Assembly (NCBI GenBank): GCA_963788215.1
Contig: CAWBFX010000008.1
Location: 1-64,000 of the forward strand
DNA length: 64,000 nt
From: AC-32 sp963788215
GTDB lineage: Bacteria; Actinomycetota; Thermoleophilia; Gaiellales; Gaiellaceae
Direction of reading: 5' to 3'
The position numbers and the translations under genes were made by a program. Shown here piece by piece: positions 9,702 through 17,256 of the stretch (positions are counted from its first letter, which is position 1; each line of letters starts with the position of its first letter). The notes under the pieces are model-generated. The model worked only from the letters and a program-made list of their open reading frames with translations, made no database searches and was not told the origin of the DNA.

Positions 9702-11417
9702 CTACGACTTCTTCATCAGCTTCTTCAGCTGTGCCCAGGTGCGCGTGTTCGCGATCTGGTCCGGGCCGAGCCACCCGCGCCGCGCCTGCGCGACGCCGAA
9801 GTCGACGTACTCGAGAGCGCCCACCTGGTGCGCGTCGCTGGAGATCACGATCTTGACGCCGGCCTCGCCGGCCAGCCGCGCGTCGACGTCACGGAGGTCG
9901 AGCCGGTCGGGCTGCGAGTTGATCTCGAGGAACGTCCCCGTCTCGAGCGCCTTCTCGACGACGCGCTCGAGGTCGATCTCCATGGGCTCGCGCCGGTTCA
10001 GCTTCCGGCCGGTGAGGTGGCCGATGACGTCGACGTGCGGATTCTCCATGGTCGCCATCACGCGCTCGGTGGGCGAGCGGTCGAAGGCCGTGTGGATCGA
10101 GGCGACCACCCAGTCGCGCTCGGCGAGCACCTCGTCGGGGACGTCGAGCGTGCCGTCCGCCTTGATGTTCACCTCGACACCCTTCAGCAGCTTCAGCGGC
10201 GCGACCTTCTTGGCGAGGCGGTCGATCTCCTTCGCCTGCTCCTCCATCCGGCCCTCGCGCAGGTAGTGCGAGTGATCGGTGATCGCGTAATACGCGTAGC
10301 CGCGCGCTTTGGCGGCCGCGACCATCTCGGCGAGCGTGTTCTTGCCGTCGGCCGACCAGTGCGAATGCGTGTGCAGGTCGCCGCGGAGCGCGCCCTGCTC
10401 GACGAGCTCGGGAAGCTCACCGCTCCGCGCCGCCTGAAGCTCGCCCGCGTTCTCGCGCAGCTCGGGCGGGATGTACGCGTAGCCGAGGCGCTCGTAGACC
10501 TCCCGCTCGTCGCGCGCGGTGAAGACATCGCCGCTCTCGACCTCGGTGACGCCGTACTCGGAGACCGACAGCCCTCGCCGCTGGACCTCCTCGCGCAGGG
10601 CGATGTTGTGGTCCTTCGAGCCGGTGAAGTGCTGCAGCAGGTTCCCGTAGCACTCCGGCGGGACCACACGCAGGTCGAAGCGGAAACCCTCGTGCGAGAC
10701 GACCGTCGCCTTCGTCGGGCCCTTGGCCGCGATCTCGGAGACCCAGGTCAGCTTCGTGAAGTACTCGATCAGCGCCTTCGGGTCGCTCGCGGTCGCGATG
10801 ATGTCGAGGTCGCGCACCGTCTCCCTGCGCCGCCGCGCGCTGCCGGCCTCGGAGACGCGGTCGGCGGCCGGGTGCTCACGCAGGACCTCGACGACCGCGA
10901 GCAGCGCCGGGAGCGCGCGGCCGAGCAGCGTCCGCGGCGGCCCGGTCGCCTTCTTCTTTCGCCCGACCGACTTGAGGATGTTCTCCTCGACCTTCGCGCC
11001 CAGTCCGGGGAGCGTCCGCAGCCGCTGGGCGCGCGCGGCCTCCTTGAGGTCGGCCAGCGTCGTGACGCCGAGCTCCTGCCAGATCTTCCGCACGGTCTTC
11101 GGGCCGAGGCCGGGGATGCGCAGGAAGTCGACGACCTCCGGCGGGATCGTCTTGCGGCGCTTCGCGAGGGCTTCGATCTCGCCCTTGTCGACGATCTGGA
11201 CGATCTTCTCCTCGATCGTCGCGCCGATCCCGGGCAGCTTCTTCGCCTCGCCGTCGAGCGCCAGCTGGGCGACGGGACCGCCCGTCTCGCGGACGCGAGT
11301 AGCCGCTCGGCGGTACGCGAGCACGCGGAAGGCGGCCTCGCCCTCGATCTCCAGGAGGTCGGCCAGCAGCTCGAGCTGCTCGGCCACGTCTGCGTTGCGC
11401 GGGAGCGTCGTCGCCAC
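9702..11417 (-). CDS. polX: DNA polymerase X family protein with PHP domain
   Basis: Gap-filling repair polymerase fused to a PHP phosphoesterase (base-excision repair). From GTG 11417 the protein is 571 residues, the usual PolX length. Order: helix-hairpin-helix repeats LPGIGATIEEKI (about 59), IPGLGPKTVRKI (about 96) and LPGLGAKVEENI (about 128); polymerase catalytic patch GSARRRRETVRDLDI (about 186-200); PHP domain from about 337 with DLHTHSHWSADG, ITDHSHY and IGHL. The GTG is 19 bases from the divergent sugar-transferase GTG. Catalytic Asp residues of both domains appear intact. Confidence 0.92.
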   Translation of the reverse strand: MATTLPRNADVAEQLELLADLLEIEGEAAFRVLAYRRAATRVRETGGPVAQLALDGEAKKLPGIGATIEEKIVQIVDKGEIEALAKRRKTIPPEVVDFLRIPGLGPKTVRKIWQELGVTTLADLKEAARAQRLRTLPGLGAKVEENILKSVGRKKKATGPPRTLLGRALPALLAVVEVLREHPAADRVSEAGSARRRRETVRDLDIIATASDPKALIEYFTKLTWVSEIAAKGPTKATVVSHEGFRFDLRVVPPECYGNLLQHFTGSKDHNIALREEVQRRGLSVSEYGVTEVESGDVFTARDEREVYERLGYAYIPPELRENAGELQAARSGELPELVEQGALRGDLHTHSHWSADGKNTLAEMVAAAKARGYAYYAITDHSHYLREGRMEEQAKEIDRLAKKVAPLKLLKGVEVNIKADGTLDVPDEVLAERDWVVASIHTAFDRSPTERVMATMENPHVDVIGHLTGRKLNRREPMEIDLERVVEKALETGTFLEINSQPDRLDLRDVDARLAGEAGVKIVISSDAHQVGALEYVDFGVAQARRGWLGPDQIANTRTWAQLKKLMKKS

Positions 11418-11435
11418 GACGGCGATGATACGGAC

Positions 11436-12140
11436 GTGCGCGCGACCGTCTGCCTGCCCACCTACAACGAGCGCGAGAACCTCGAGCCGATGGTGCGCGC
11501 GCTGCGCGAGCACGACGTCTCCGTGCTCGTGATCGACGACGGCTCGCCCGACGGGACCGGCGAGCTGGCCGACCGGCTGGCGCAGGAGCTCCCCGAGGTG
11601 GCCGTCCTCCACCGCCCGCGCAAAGACGGGCTCGGGCCCGCGTACCTCGCGGGCTTCCGGAAGGCGCTCGCGGACGGCGCGGAGCTCGTGCTCGAGATGG
11701 ACTGCGACTTCTCGCACAGTCCGGCCGACGTCCCGCGGCTGATCGAGGCTGCCGCAGATGCCGATCTCGTGCTCGGCTCGCGCTACGTGAAAGGCGGGGC
11801 GGTCGCGGACTGGGGCTTCGTGCGCCGCGCGATCTCGATGGGCGCGTCGATCTATACGCGCCTGCTCCTGATGCCGGTCCGCGACCCGACCGGCGGCTTC
11901 AAGTGCTACCGCCGCGAGGTGCTCGAGGCGATCGACCTAGACGCGATCCGGTCGAGGGGCTACGCCTTCCAGATCGAGACCACCTACCGCGCTCTGCGCA
12001 AGGGCTTCCGCGTCGTCGAGATCCCGATCCGCTTCGCGGACCGCGAGGAGGGCCACTCGAAGATGAGCCGCGCGATCGTGCTCGAGGCGATCTGGAAGGT
12101 CCCGCTTCTCCGCCTCCAGGCGCTGCTCGGCCGCCTGTAG
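11436..12140 (+). CDS. Polyprenol-phosphate mannosyl/glucosyl transferase (GT2)
   Basis: Transfers a sugar from a nucleotide sugar to polyprenyl phosphate, as in actinobacterial Ppm1-type enzymes that feed glycolipid and protein mannosylation. The 234-residue protein has the GT2 start VCLPTYNERENLEPM, the nucleotide-binding VLVIDDGSPDGTGE (about 32-45), the metal-binding EMDCDFSHSP, the acceptor motif DPTGGFKCYRR and REEGHSKM near the end. It lacks a membrane domain, so it resembles the soluble catalytic half. Sugar donor is uncertain. Confidence 0.82.
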   Translation: MRATVCLPTYNERENLEPMVRALREHDVSVLVIDDGSPDGTGELADRLAQELPEVAVLHRPRKDGLGPAYLAGFRKALADGAELVLEMDCDFSHSPADVPRLIEAAADADLVLGSRYVKGGAVADWGFVRRAISMGASIYTRLLLMPVRDPTGGFKCYRREVLEAIDLDAIRSRGYAFQIETTYRALRKGFRVVEIPIRFADREEGHSKMSRAIVLEAIWKVPLLRLQALLGRL

Positions 12141-12150
12141 CATCGCCGCC

Positions 12151-12480
12151 GTGCTCGAGCTGACGGACGAGAACTTCGAGCGCGAGGTCCTGCAGGCCGA
12201 CCGGCCGGTGATCGTGGACTTCTGGGCGCCCTGGTGCGGGCCGTGCAAGGCCGTGGAGCCGATCCTGCAGGAGCTCGAGACCGAGCACGGCGCGCGCGTG
12301 AAGTTCGGCAAGCTCGACATCGACCAGAACCTCGGGACGGCGTCGCGCTACGACGTGCTCTCGATCCCGACCGCGATCCTCTTCGACGGCGGGGAGCCGC
12401 GCGAGACGGTGATCGGCGCCCGGCCCCGCTCGCACTTCGAGCAGGCCTGGGCGGCCTGGCTCAGCCCGTCGGCGACGTGA
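12151..12480 (+). CDS. trxA: Thioredoxin
   Basis: Cytoplasmic dithiol-disulfide oxidoreductase. 109 residues with the active site WAPWCGPCKA (Cys29 and Cys32), the cis-proline loop LSIPTAILF and the Lys/Asp pair of the fold (KLDIDQN). GTG start at 12151, ten bases after the sugar-transferase stop, so probably one transcript. The C-terminus overlaps the DppB gene on the other strand by 20 bases. Full length for the family. Confidence 0.92.
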   Translation: MLELTDENFEREVLQADRPVIVDFWAPWCGPCKAVEPILQELETEHGARVKFGKLDIDQNLGTASRYDVLSIPTAILFDGGEPRETVIGARPRSHFEQAWAAWLSPSAT

Positions 12481-13498
12481 CGCTCGCGGGAGCCTGAGCC
12501 CGCCCGCGGGGGACGGACGCCGTCGACGGCTCGGACGAGCCGCTACGGAGCCCGATACGCGGGTCGAGCAGGGAGACCGCGATGTCCGCCAGCACCGTCG
12601 CGAGCGCGATGGCCAAACTCACGACGAGCATGATCCCCATGATCACGGGCAGATCGCGCGACAGCGTCGACTGGTAGAGGAGCTGCCCGATGCCCGGCAG
12701 CCCGAAGGCCGACTCGATGAAGAGAGCGCCGGCGAATGCGATCCCGAGGTCCATCCCGAGCATCGCGACGATCGGGAGCATCGCGTTCTTGAGGACGTGG
12801 CCGCGCAGGACTCTCGCGCTCCCGGCGCCCTTGGCGTAGGCGACCTTCACGAAGTCCTCGTCCAGAGTCTCGATGACCGAGGCGCGCAGCATCCGCGCGT
12901 AGAGCGCCGCGAACAGGAGCGCGAAGGCGAACCACGGCAGCACCATGTGCCAGGCCCAGTCGACCGCGCCGCCGCAGCGCTCCTGCTGGCTGGCGAAGAA
13001 GCTGCAGTAGTCGCCGACCGGGAAGAGGTGGAGCTTCGCGCCCAGGAAGTACGACAGCATCAGCGACACCCAGACCGGGTGCGCCGAGACCCCGATCAGG
13101 ACGAAGACCATCGTTCCTTTGTCGAGCATCGAGCGCGGCCGCAGCGCCGAGAGGATCCCGATCGGGAAGGCGATCATCAGCCACATCACCGTTCCGCCGA
13201 TCACAAGCGACGCGGTCACCGGAATCGCCTTGCCGACCAGCTGGCTCGCGTCCTCCCTCGTCCTCGTCGAGCGGCCGAAGTCGGCGGTGAAGATGTGCTC
13301 GAGGAACTGCGCGTACTGCTGCGGCGGGGATCCCTGCAGGTCGAACTGCGACTGAAGGCTGCGCGCGAGCGAGCCGCGGCCGACGCGCAGCGTGGCGGCG
13401 TCGTTCGGGATCAGGAAGAAGAGGATGAACGTGACCAGGCTGATCACGAACGCGAGCACGCCCGCCCAGGCGAGCCTCCTGGCTACGAAGAGAAACAA
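12461..13498 (-). CDS. DppB/OppB-type ABC transporter permease, orphan
   Basis: Membrane permease of a peptide/nickel-type importer. 345 residues: first helix RRLAWAGVLAFVISLVTFILFFLIP, a periplasmic loop with GRSTRTRE, five further helices, and the ATPase-coupling EAA loop AYAKGAGSARVLRGHVLKNAMLPIVAM (given here as AYAKGAGSARVLRG then HVLKNAMLPIV). An insertion with three Cys around DYCSFFASQQERCGG lies between helices. The usual partners (DppC permease, two ATPases, binding protein) are not adjacent, which is uncommon. The tail is Ser/Pro-rich and low in complexity. Confidence 0.85.
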   Translation of the reverse strand: MFLFVARRLAWAGVLAFVISLVTFILFFLIPNDAATLRVGRGSLARSLQSQFDLQGSPPQQYAQFLEHIFTADFGRSTRTREDASQLVGKAIPVTASLVIGGTVMWLMIAFPIGILSALRPRSMLDKGTMVFVLIGVSAHPVWVSLMLSYFLGAKLHLFPVGDYCSFFASQQERCGGAVDWAWHMVLPWFAFALLFAALYARMLRASVIETLDEDFVKVAYAKGAGSARVLRGHVLKNAMLPIVAMLGMDLGIAFAGALFIESAFGLPGIGQLLYQSTLSRDLPVIMGIMLVVSLAIALATVLADIAVSLLDPRIGLRSGSSEPSTASVPRGRAQAPASVTSPTG

Positions 13499-13550
13499 CG
13501 AATCCTCCCCCTCCAGTCGAGGACAGGAGTAGCCTCGCGACTTGCGCCTC

Positions 13551-14390
13551 TCAGCGCAAGTCGCCGGCTCCCCGCCCGCCGAAATGGTCCCACCCTCTGA
13601 GCGATACGGGCTTGCCGGCTGAGCGGATTTCCACTCCCGCGCCGGCCTCGCAGCGGCCGATCACCGGGAAGCCAAGCGGGTCGGGTGTCGCGGCGAGGAG
13701 CTCGTAGTCCTCGCCGAAGCCGAGGTCTTGCTGCGTCGCACCCTCGGCGAGCGGGACGGCCTCGAGGTCGATCCCGAGGCGGCAGCCGGACCGCTCTGCG
13801 ATGTGAGCAGCGTCGACGGCCAGGCCGTCGGAGATGTCGGTGAGCGCAGTCGCGACCGCGGCCAGGCGTCGGCCCTCTTCGAGGCGCAGCGGCGGCCTCG
13901 CGTGCTGCTCGCGCCGGAAGGCTTCCCCGGCGACGCCGAGCGGGCCCGTCACCACGAGCAGGTCGCCGGGGCGGGCCCCGCCGCGGCCGGGGACGCGCTC
14001 CGAGCGGCCGACCGCGGTCACGGAGACGATCAGCGCCTCGGCGCGCGTCGTGTCGCCGCCGGCCACGCGCACGCCGGGCTCGTTCAGGCCCGCGTAGAGC
14101 TCGAGGACGTCGTCGACCTCGGTCTCGGGGGGTGCGCCGAGCGTCACGAGCAGCGCCTCCGGGACGGCGCCCGCCGCCGCGAGGTCGCTCAGGTTGACGG
14201 CGGCGGCCTTGTAGCCGAGCTCGCGCCAGGTCGTCCAGTCGCGCCGGAAGTGAACGTTCTCGACGAGCGCGTCCTGCGTGACGACGAGGCCGCCGCCGAG
14301 CTCGGCCGCGTCGCCCTCGATCCCCTGCGCCAGGCCGCGCCGCTCCAGCTCGGCAAGCAGGCCGAGCTCGCCGACCTCAGAGAGCCGCAT
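13551..14390 (-). CDS. thiL: Thiamine-monophosphate kinase
   Basis: Phosphorylates thiamine monophosphate to the cofactor thiamine pyrophosphate. 279 residues from ATG 14390. Conserved pieces: TQDALVENVHFRRDWTTW, GYKAAAVNLSDLAAAGA, VAGGDTTRA, and TALTDISDGLAVDA. The N-terminal GDAAEL replaces the more usual GDDAAV, so one Asp of the Mg-binding set differs, while TQDALVENVHF keeps its Asp. Last gene of thiD-thiM-thiE-thiL; the start overlaps thiE by 14 bases. At about 280 residues it is slightly short of the usual 310-330. Confidence 0.88.
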   Translation of the reverse strand: MRLSEVGELGLLAELERRGLAQGIEGDAAELGGGLVVTQDALVENVHFRRDWTTWRELGYKAAAVNLSDLAAAGAVPEALLVTLGAPPETEVDDVLELYAGLNEPGVRVAGGDTTRAEALIVSVTAVGRSERVPGRGGARPGDLLVVTGPLGVAGEAFRREQHARPPLRLEEGRRLAAVATALTDISDGLAVDAAHIAERSGCRLGIDLEAVPLAEGATQQDLGFGEDYELLAATPDPLGFPVIGRCEAGAGVEIRSAGKPVSLRGWDHFGGRGAGDLR

Positions 14391-14928
14391 CGATCGCCGC
14401 CCGCAGCGCCGCGGCGTCCCTCGCCGCCCGGATGACCGCGACGCCGGCGGCGCCCGCGCGGATGCAGTCGGCGGCGTTTGAGGCGTCGATGCCGCCGATC
14501 GCGACCACACGGACGGCGACCGCCGCGCAGATATCGCGCAGGCCGCCGAGGCCCGTTGGCGGGTCGGCGTCCTCCTTCGATGGGGTCGCCCAGACCGGGC
14601 CGGCGCCGATGTAGGCGGCACCGCGGCCCTCGGCGCCGCGAGCTTCTTCGACCGAAGACGCCGAGAGGCCGAGCAGGAGCCCTTCGTCGAGCGCGCGCTC
14701 GGCGCCGCTGTCGCTGCGTCCGAGGTGGACGCCGTCGGCGCCGAGCCGGACCGCCGCCTCGACGTCGTCGTTGACCACGAAGGTCGCGCCGAGCTCGCGG
14801 AACGGCGCCCCGCGCGCAACGAGCTCCTCGGTGCTCGCGTCCTTCAGGCGCAGCTGCACGACGGTCGCGCCACCGGCGACCGCGGCGCGCGCCGCCTCGA
14901 CGTCCTCGACGAGCACGTGCAGCTTCAC
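14377..14928 (-). CDS. thiE: Thiamine-phosphate synthase
   Basis: Joins hydroxymethylpyrimidine pyrophosphate to thiazole phosphate to make thiamine phosphate. 183 residues from GTG at 14928, which overlaps the thiM TGA (GTGA). TIM-barrel motifs in order: VVQLRLKDAS (substrate strand), FVVNDDVEAAVRLGADGVHLGRSD, YIGAGPVWATPSKED, and the phosphate-binding AIGGIDASNAADCIRAGAAGVAVI. It is somewhat shorter than average ThiE (about 210) because the N-terminal helix is missing, but all catalytic loops are there. Confidence 0.9.
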   Translation of the reverse strand: MKLHVLVEDVEAARAAVAGGATVVQLRLKDASTEELVARGAPFRELGATFVVNDDVEAAVRLGADGVHLGRSDSGAERALDEGLLLGLSASSVEEARGAEGRGAAYIGAGPVWATPSKEDADPPTGLGGLRDICAAVAVRVVAIGGIDASNAADCIRAGAAGVAVIRAARDAAALRAAIDAAL

Positions 14929-15710
14929 TCGGCCTTGGCCTGCTTGTCGAGCTTCCCCGGATCGAGGGCGTAGAGCGCGTCGTAGAGCCCGACGTGGAAG
15001 CTGCCCGGGCCCTTGGCCTTCTTCGCGGCCTCCTCGCCCGCGACGCCGAAGGCTACGAGCGCCTCTGCCGCAGCCTCGAGCGGATCGTCGGGCCGAACGG
15101 CGAGGAAGCAGCCGGTGATCGCCGTCGACATGCAACCGGTGCCCGTGACCGTCCCGAGCAGCTCGTGGCCGTTCGAGACGGAGATGGTCCGTTCGCCGTC
15201 CGAGACGTGATCGACCGGGCCCGTGACCGCGGCCACGCAGCCGAGCGAACGAGCGGCCTCGCGCGCCAGCTCAGGTCCGCCGGCCCCGCCAATAGCCTCG
15301 ACGCCCCGGATCTCGGCTGCCCGGCCGGCGAGGGTTGCGATCTCAGCGGAGTTGCCGCGCACCACGGCGACGTCGAGCTCACCGAGGAGACGGCGCGACG
15401 TCTCGGTGCGGTAGCTCGTCGCCCCTGCGCCGACGGGATCGAGCACCACCGGAGCACCGGCCCGGTTCGCGGCCCGCCCCGCGAGCAGCATCGCCTCGAC
15501 CCAGTCGTCCGAAAGCGTCCCGATGTTGAGCACGAGGGCCGAGGCCGCGGAGGCCATCTCCTCGACCTCCTGCAGCGCGTGCGCCATCACGGGCAGCGCG
15601 CCGAGCGCGAGCGTCGCGTTCGCGGTCTCGTTCATGACGACGTAGTTGGTGATCTGGTGGACGAGCGGCTTGCGCTCCCGAATGGCCGTGAGGTCGGCGC
15701 CTGTCCTCAT
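14925..15710 (-). CDS. thiM: Hydroxyethylthiazole kinase
   Basis: Salvage kinase phosphorylating hydroxyethylthiazole. 261 residues with VHQITNYVVMNETANATLALGA (split: VHQITNYVVMNETAN, ATLALGA) near the start, PVVLDPVGAGATSYRTE, VRGNSAEIATL, VAAVTGPVDHVSDG, and TGTGCMSTAITGCFLAV, which holds the ribokinase-like anion hole and catalytic Cys. Start ATG 15710, overlapping thiD by four bases. A salvage kinase plus thiD/thiE/thiL without thiC/thiG suggests that this operon can run on imported precursors; de novo genes may lie elsewhere. Confidence 0.92.
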   Translation of the reverse strand: MRTGADLTAIRERKPLVHQITNYVVMNETANATLALGALPVMAHALQEVEEMASAASALVLNIGTLSDDWVEAMLLAGRAANRAGAPVVLDPVGAGATSYRTETSRRLLGELDVAVVRGNSAEIATLAGRAAEIRGVEAIGGAGGPELAREAARSLGCVAAVTGPVDHVSDGERTISVSNGHELLGTVTGTGCMSTAITGCFLAVRPDDPLEAAAEALVAFGVAGEEAAKKAKGPGSFHVGLYDALYALDPGKLDKQAKAE

Positions 15711-16495
15711 ACCGCTCCTTTCAGTCCGATGACGTCGACCGGGCCGTCGCCGGCTCCGAGCTCGACGAGCCCCTGCGCCACGGCGCGCGAGGCCGCCTCC
15801 GCCGCCCCGCGAGCCGCTTCAACCGGGGTCAGACCCCGGGCGAGGAGGGCGGCGAGCGTGGCCGAGTGCGTGCAGCCGGCGCCGTGGGTGGCCGCGACCT
15901 CGTGCCGCTCGACCGGGATCTCGACATGACGCTCGCCGTCGAAGAAGTGGTCGACCGGCTCGTCGCCGTGCCCGCCGGTGACGATCACCGCAGGCGCGCC
16001 CAGCTCGTGCAGCCGCTCGGCGAGCGCAACCCGACTTAGTAACACAGTGTTACTTGGCTGAACGAGCGCCTGGGCTTCCATCAGGTTCGGCGTGATCACG
16101 GTCGCGAGCGGGAAGAGCCGCTCGACCAGCGTCTGGACCGCGTCCTCGCGCAGGAGCCGCGCGCCCGAGCTCGCGACCATCACCGGGTCGACGACGAGCG
16201 GCACCGAGTGGTCCGCCAGGAAGTCGGCCACCGCCGCGATCAGCTCGGCGGAGAAGAGCATCCCGGTCTTGGCCGCGTCGACGCCGATGTCGTCGAAGAC
16301 CGCCTCGAGCTCCGCGCGCACGAAGTCGGGCGGAAGCTCGTGCACCGCTGTGACCCCCGTCGTGTTCTGCGCAGTCAGAGCGACGATCGCGCTCATCCCG
16401 TGGCAGCCCGCGGCCGCGAACGCCTTGAGGTCGGCCTGGATCCCGGCGCCGCCGCCGGAGTCAGAGCCCGCGATCGTCAGACAACGTGGAACCAA
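15707..16495 (-). CDS. thiD: Hydroxymethylpyrimidine/phosphomethylpyrimidine kinase
   Basis: Phosphorylates HMP and HMP-P for thiamine synthesis. 262 residues from TTG 16495: LTIAGSDSGGGAGIQADLKAF, ALTAQNTTGV, AAKTGMLFS, VVDPVMVASSG, ITPNLMEAQAL, VIVTGGHG and HGAGCTHSATLAALLA are all family signatures. The TTG follows GGGAG, which forms the 3' edge of the TPP riboswitch, so ligand binding probably hides the ribosome site. First gene of the thiamine operon. Confidence 0.92.
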   Translation of the reverse strand: MVPRCLTIAGSDSGGGAGIQADLKAFAAAGCHGMSAIVALTAQNTTGVTAVHELPPDFVRAELEAVFDDIGVDAAKTGMLFSAELIAAVADFLADHSVPLVVDPVMVASSGARLLREDAVQTLVERLFPLATVITPNLMEAQALVQPSNTVLLSRVALAERLHELGAPAVIVTGGHGDEPVDHFFDGERHVEIPVERHEVAATHGAGCTHSATLAALLARGLTPVEAARGAAEAASRAVAQGLVELGAGDGPVDVIGLKGAV

Positions 16496-16496
16496 C

Positions 16497-16572
16497 TCAC
16501 TCCCTTCGCCGGCATTACCCGGATCAGGTTCTTCGGGTGTGATCTCAGCCCCGCAGGGCACCCCGGTCGGGC
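16497..16572 (-). promoter_or_regulatory. TPP riboswitch (THI element) upstream of thiD
   Basis: On the minus strand the conserved THI-box cores are present in order: GGGGTGCCC with GGGGCTGAGAT (16548-16542 for CTGAGAT), then ACCTGATCCGGGTAAT (around 16528-16514) and GCCGGCGAAGGGA (to about 16501). Helix partners for P1, P2/P3 and P4/P5 are visible. It ends in the ribosome-binding GGGAG of thiD, four bases before the TTG, which indicates control of translation start rather than a distal terminator. Confidence 0.95.
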
Positions 16573-16590
16573 CAGGCTAGCATCGGCGAG

Positions 16591-17256
16591 ATGAGTGAAG
16601 CGCGCTACGACGGGCTCGCCGACTGGTACCAGGAGTTCCGGCCTGCGCTCGGCGACGACGAGGTCTCGGCGCTCGAGCGGCTGCTCGGACGAGGCAGCGG
16701 GAGCTGTCTCGACGTCGCGTGCGGCACGGGCCTCCCCACGGAGGCTGTCGCGGCGCTCGGCTGGTCGGTGGTCGGCGTGGACGTCTCGGCCGACCTGCTC
16801 GAGGTGGCGCGGGCGCGCGGGCTGGAGGTCGTCCAGGCACCCGCAGACGATCTACCCTTCGCGGACGAGAGCTTCGACGCCGCGGTCTCCGTCCTGACGC
16901 ACACCGATGTCGACAGGTTCGCGGATGCGGTCGCGGAGGTCGCGCGCGTTCTCAAGCCGGCCGCGCCGTTCGTCTACGTCGGCGTGCATCCGAGCTTCGT
17001 CGGCCCGCACTCGGTGTTCGTCGGTGCGGAAGGCGTCCCGGAGCTTCACGAGGGCTACCGCCCGTCGCGCCGCTACGACGCATCGGCGCCCGGCGTCGCC
17101 AACCCGGACGGCGTGCGGGCCCGCGTGGGCGGCGTGCACCTGACGCTGCACGACTTCTTCGCCGCGTTCACGGACGCCGGCTTCCGGATCGAACGCTTCG
17201 AGGAGATCGGCGAGCGCGGCTACCCGCACATCGTCGCGCTCAGGGCGCGGCGTTGA
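16591..17256 (+). CDS. Class I SAM-dependent methyltransferase
   Basis: 221 residues, ATG start at 16591. SAM-binding motif I LDVACGTGLPTEAVAALG (about 36-53), motif post-I VVGVDVSADLLEVARARG, motif II LPFADESFDAAVSVLTHTD and VLKPAAPFVYVGVHP, as in the Methyltransf_11 (UbiE-like) group. Its TGA overlaps the TTG start of the helicase (TTGA), so the two are probably translated together. Substrate is not predictable; it may be a small molecule or a nucleic-acid lesion-related target. Confidence 0.85.
   Translation: MSEARYDGLADWYQEFRPALGDDEVSALERLLGRGSGSCLDVACGTGLPTEAVAALGWSVVGVDVSADLLEVARARGLEVVQAPADDLPFADESFDAAVSVLTHTDVDRFADAVAEVARVLKPAAPFVYVGVHPSFVGPHSVFVGAEGVPELHEGYRPSRRYDASAPGVANPDGVRARVGGVHLTLHDFFAAFTDAGFRIERFEEIGERGYPHIVALRARR

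Noticed and set aside
16478..16496. parS-like ACGTGGAAC near thiD
   Set aside because: Not a full 16-bp palindrome and lies at the end of the riboswitch; no other parS copy was seen near parAB.
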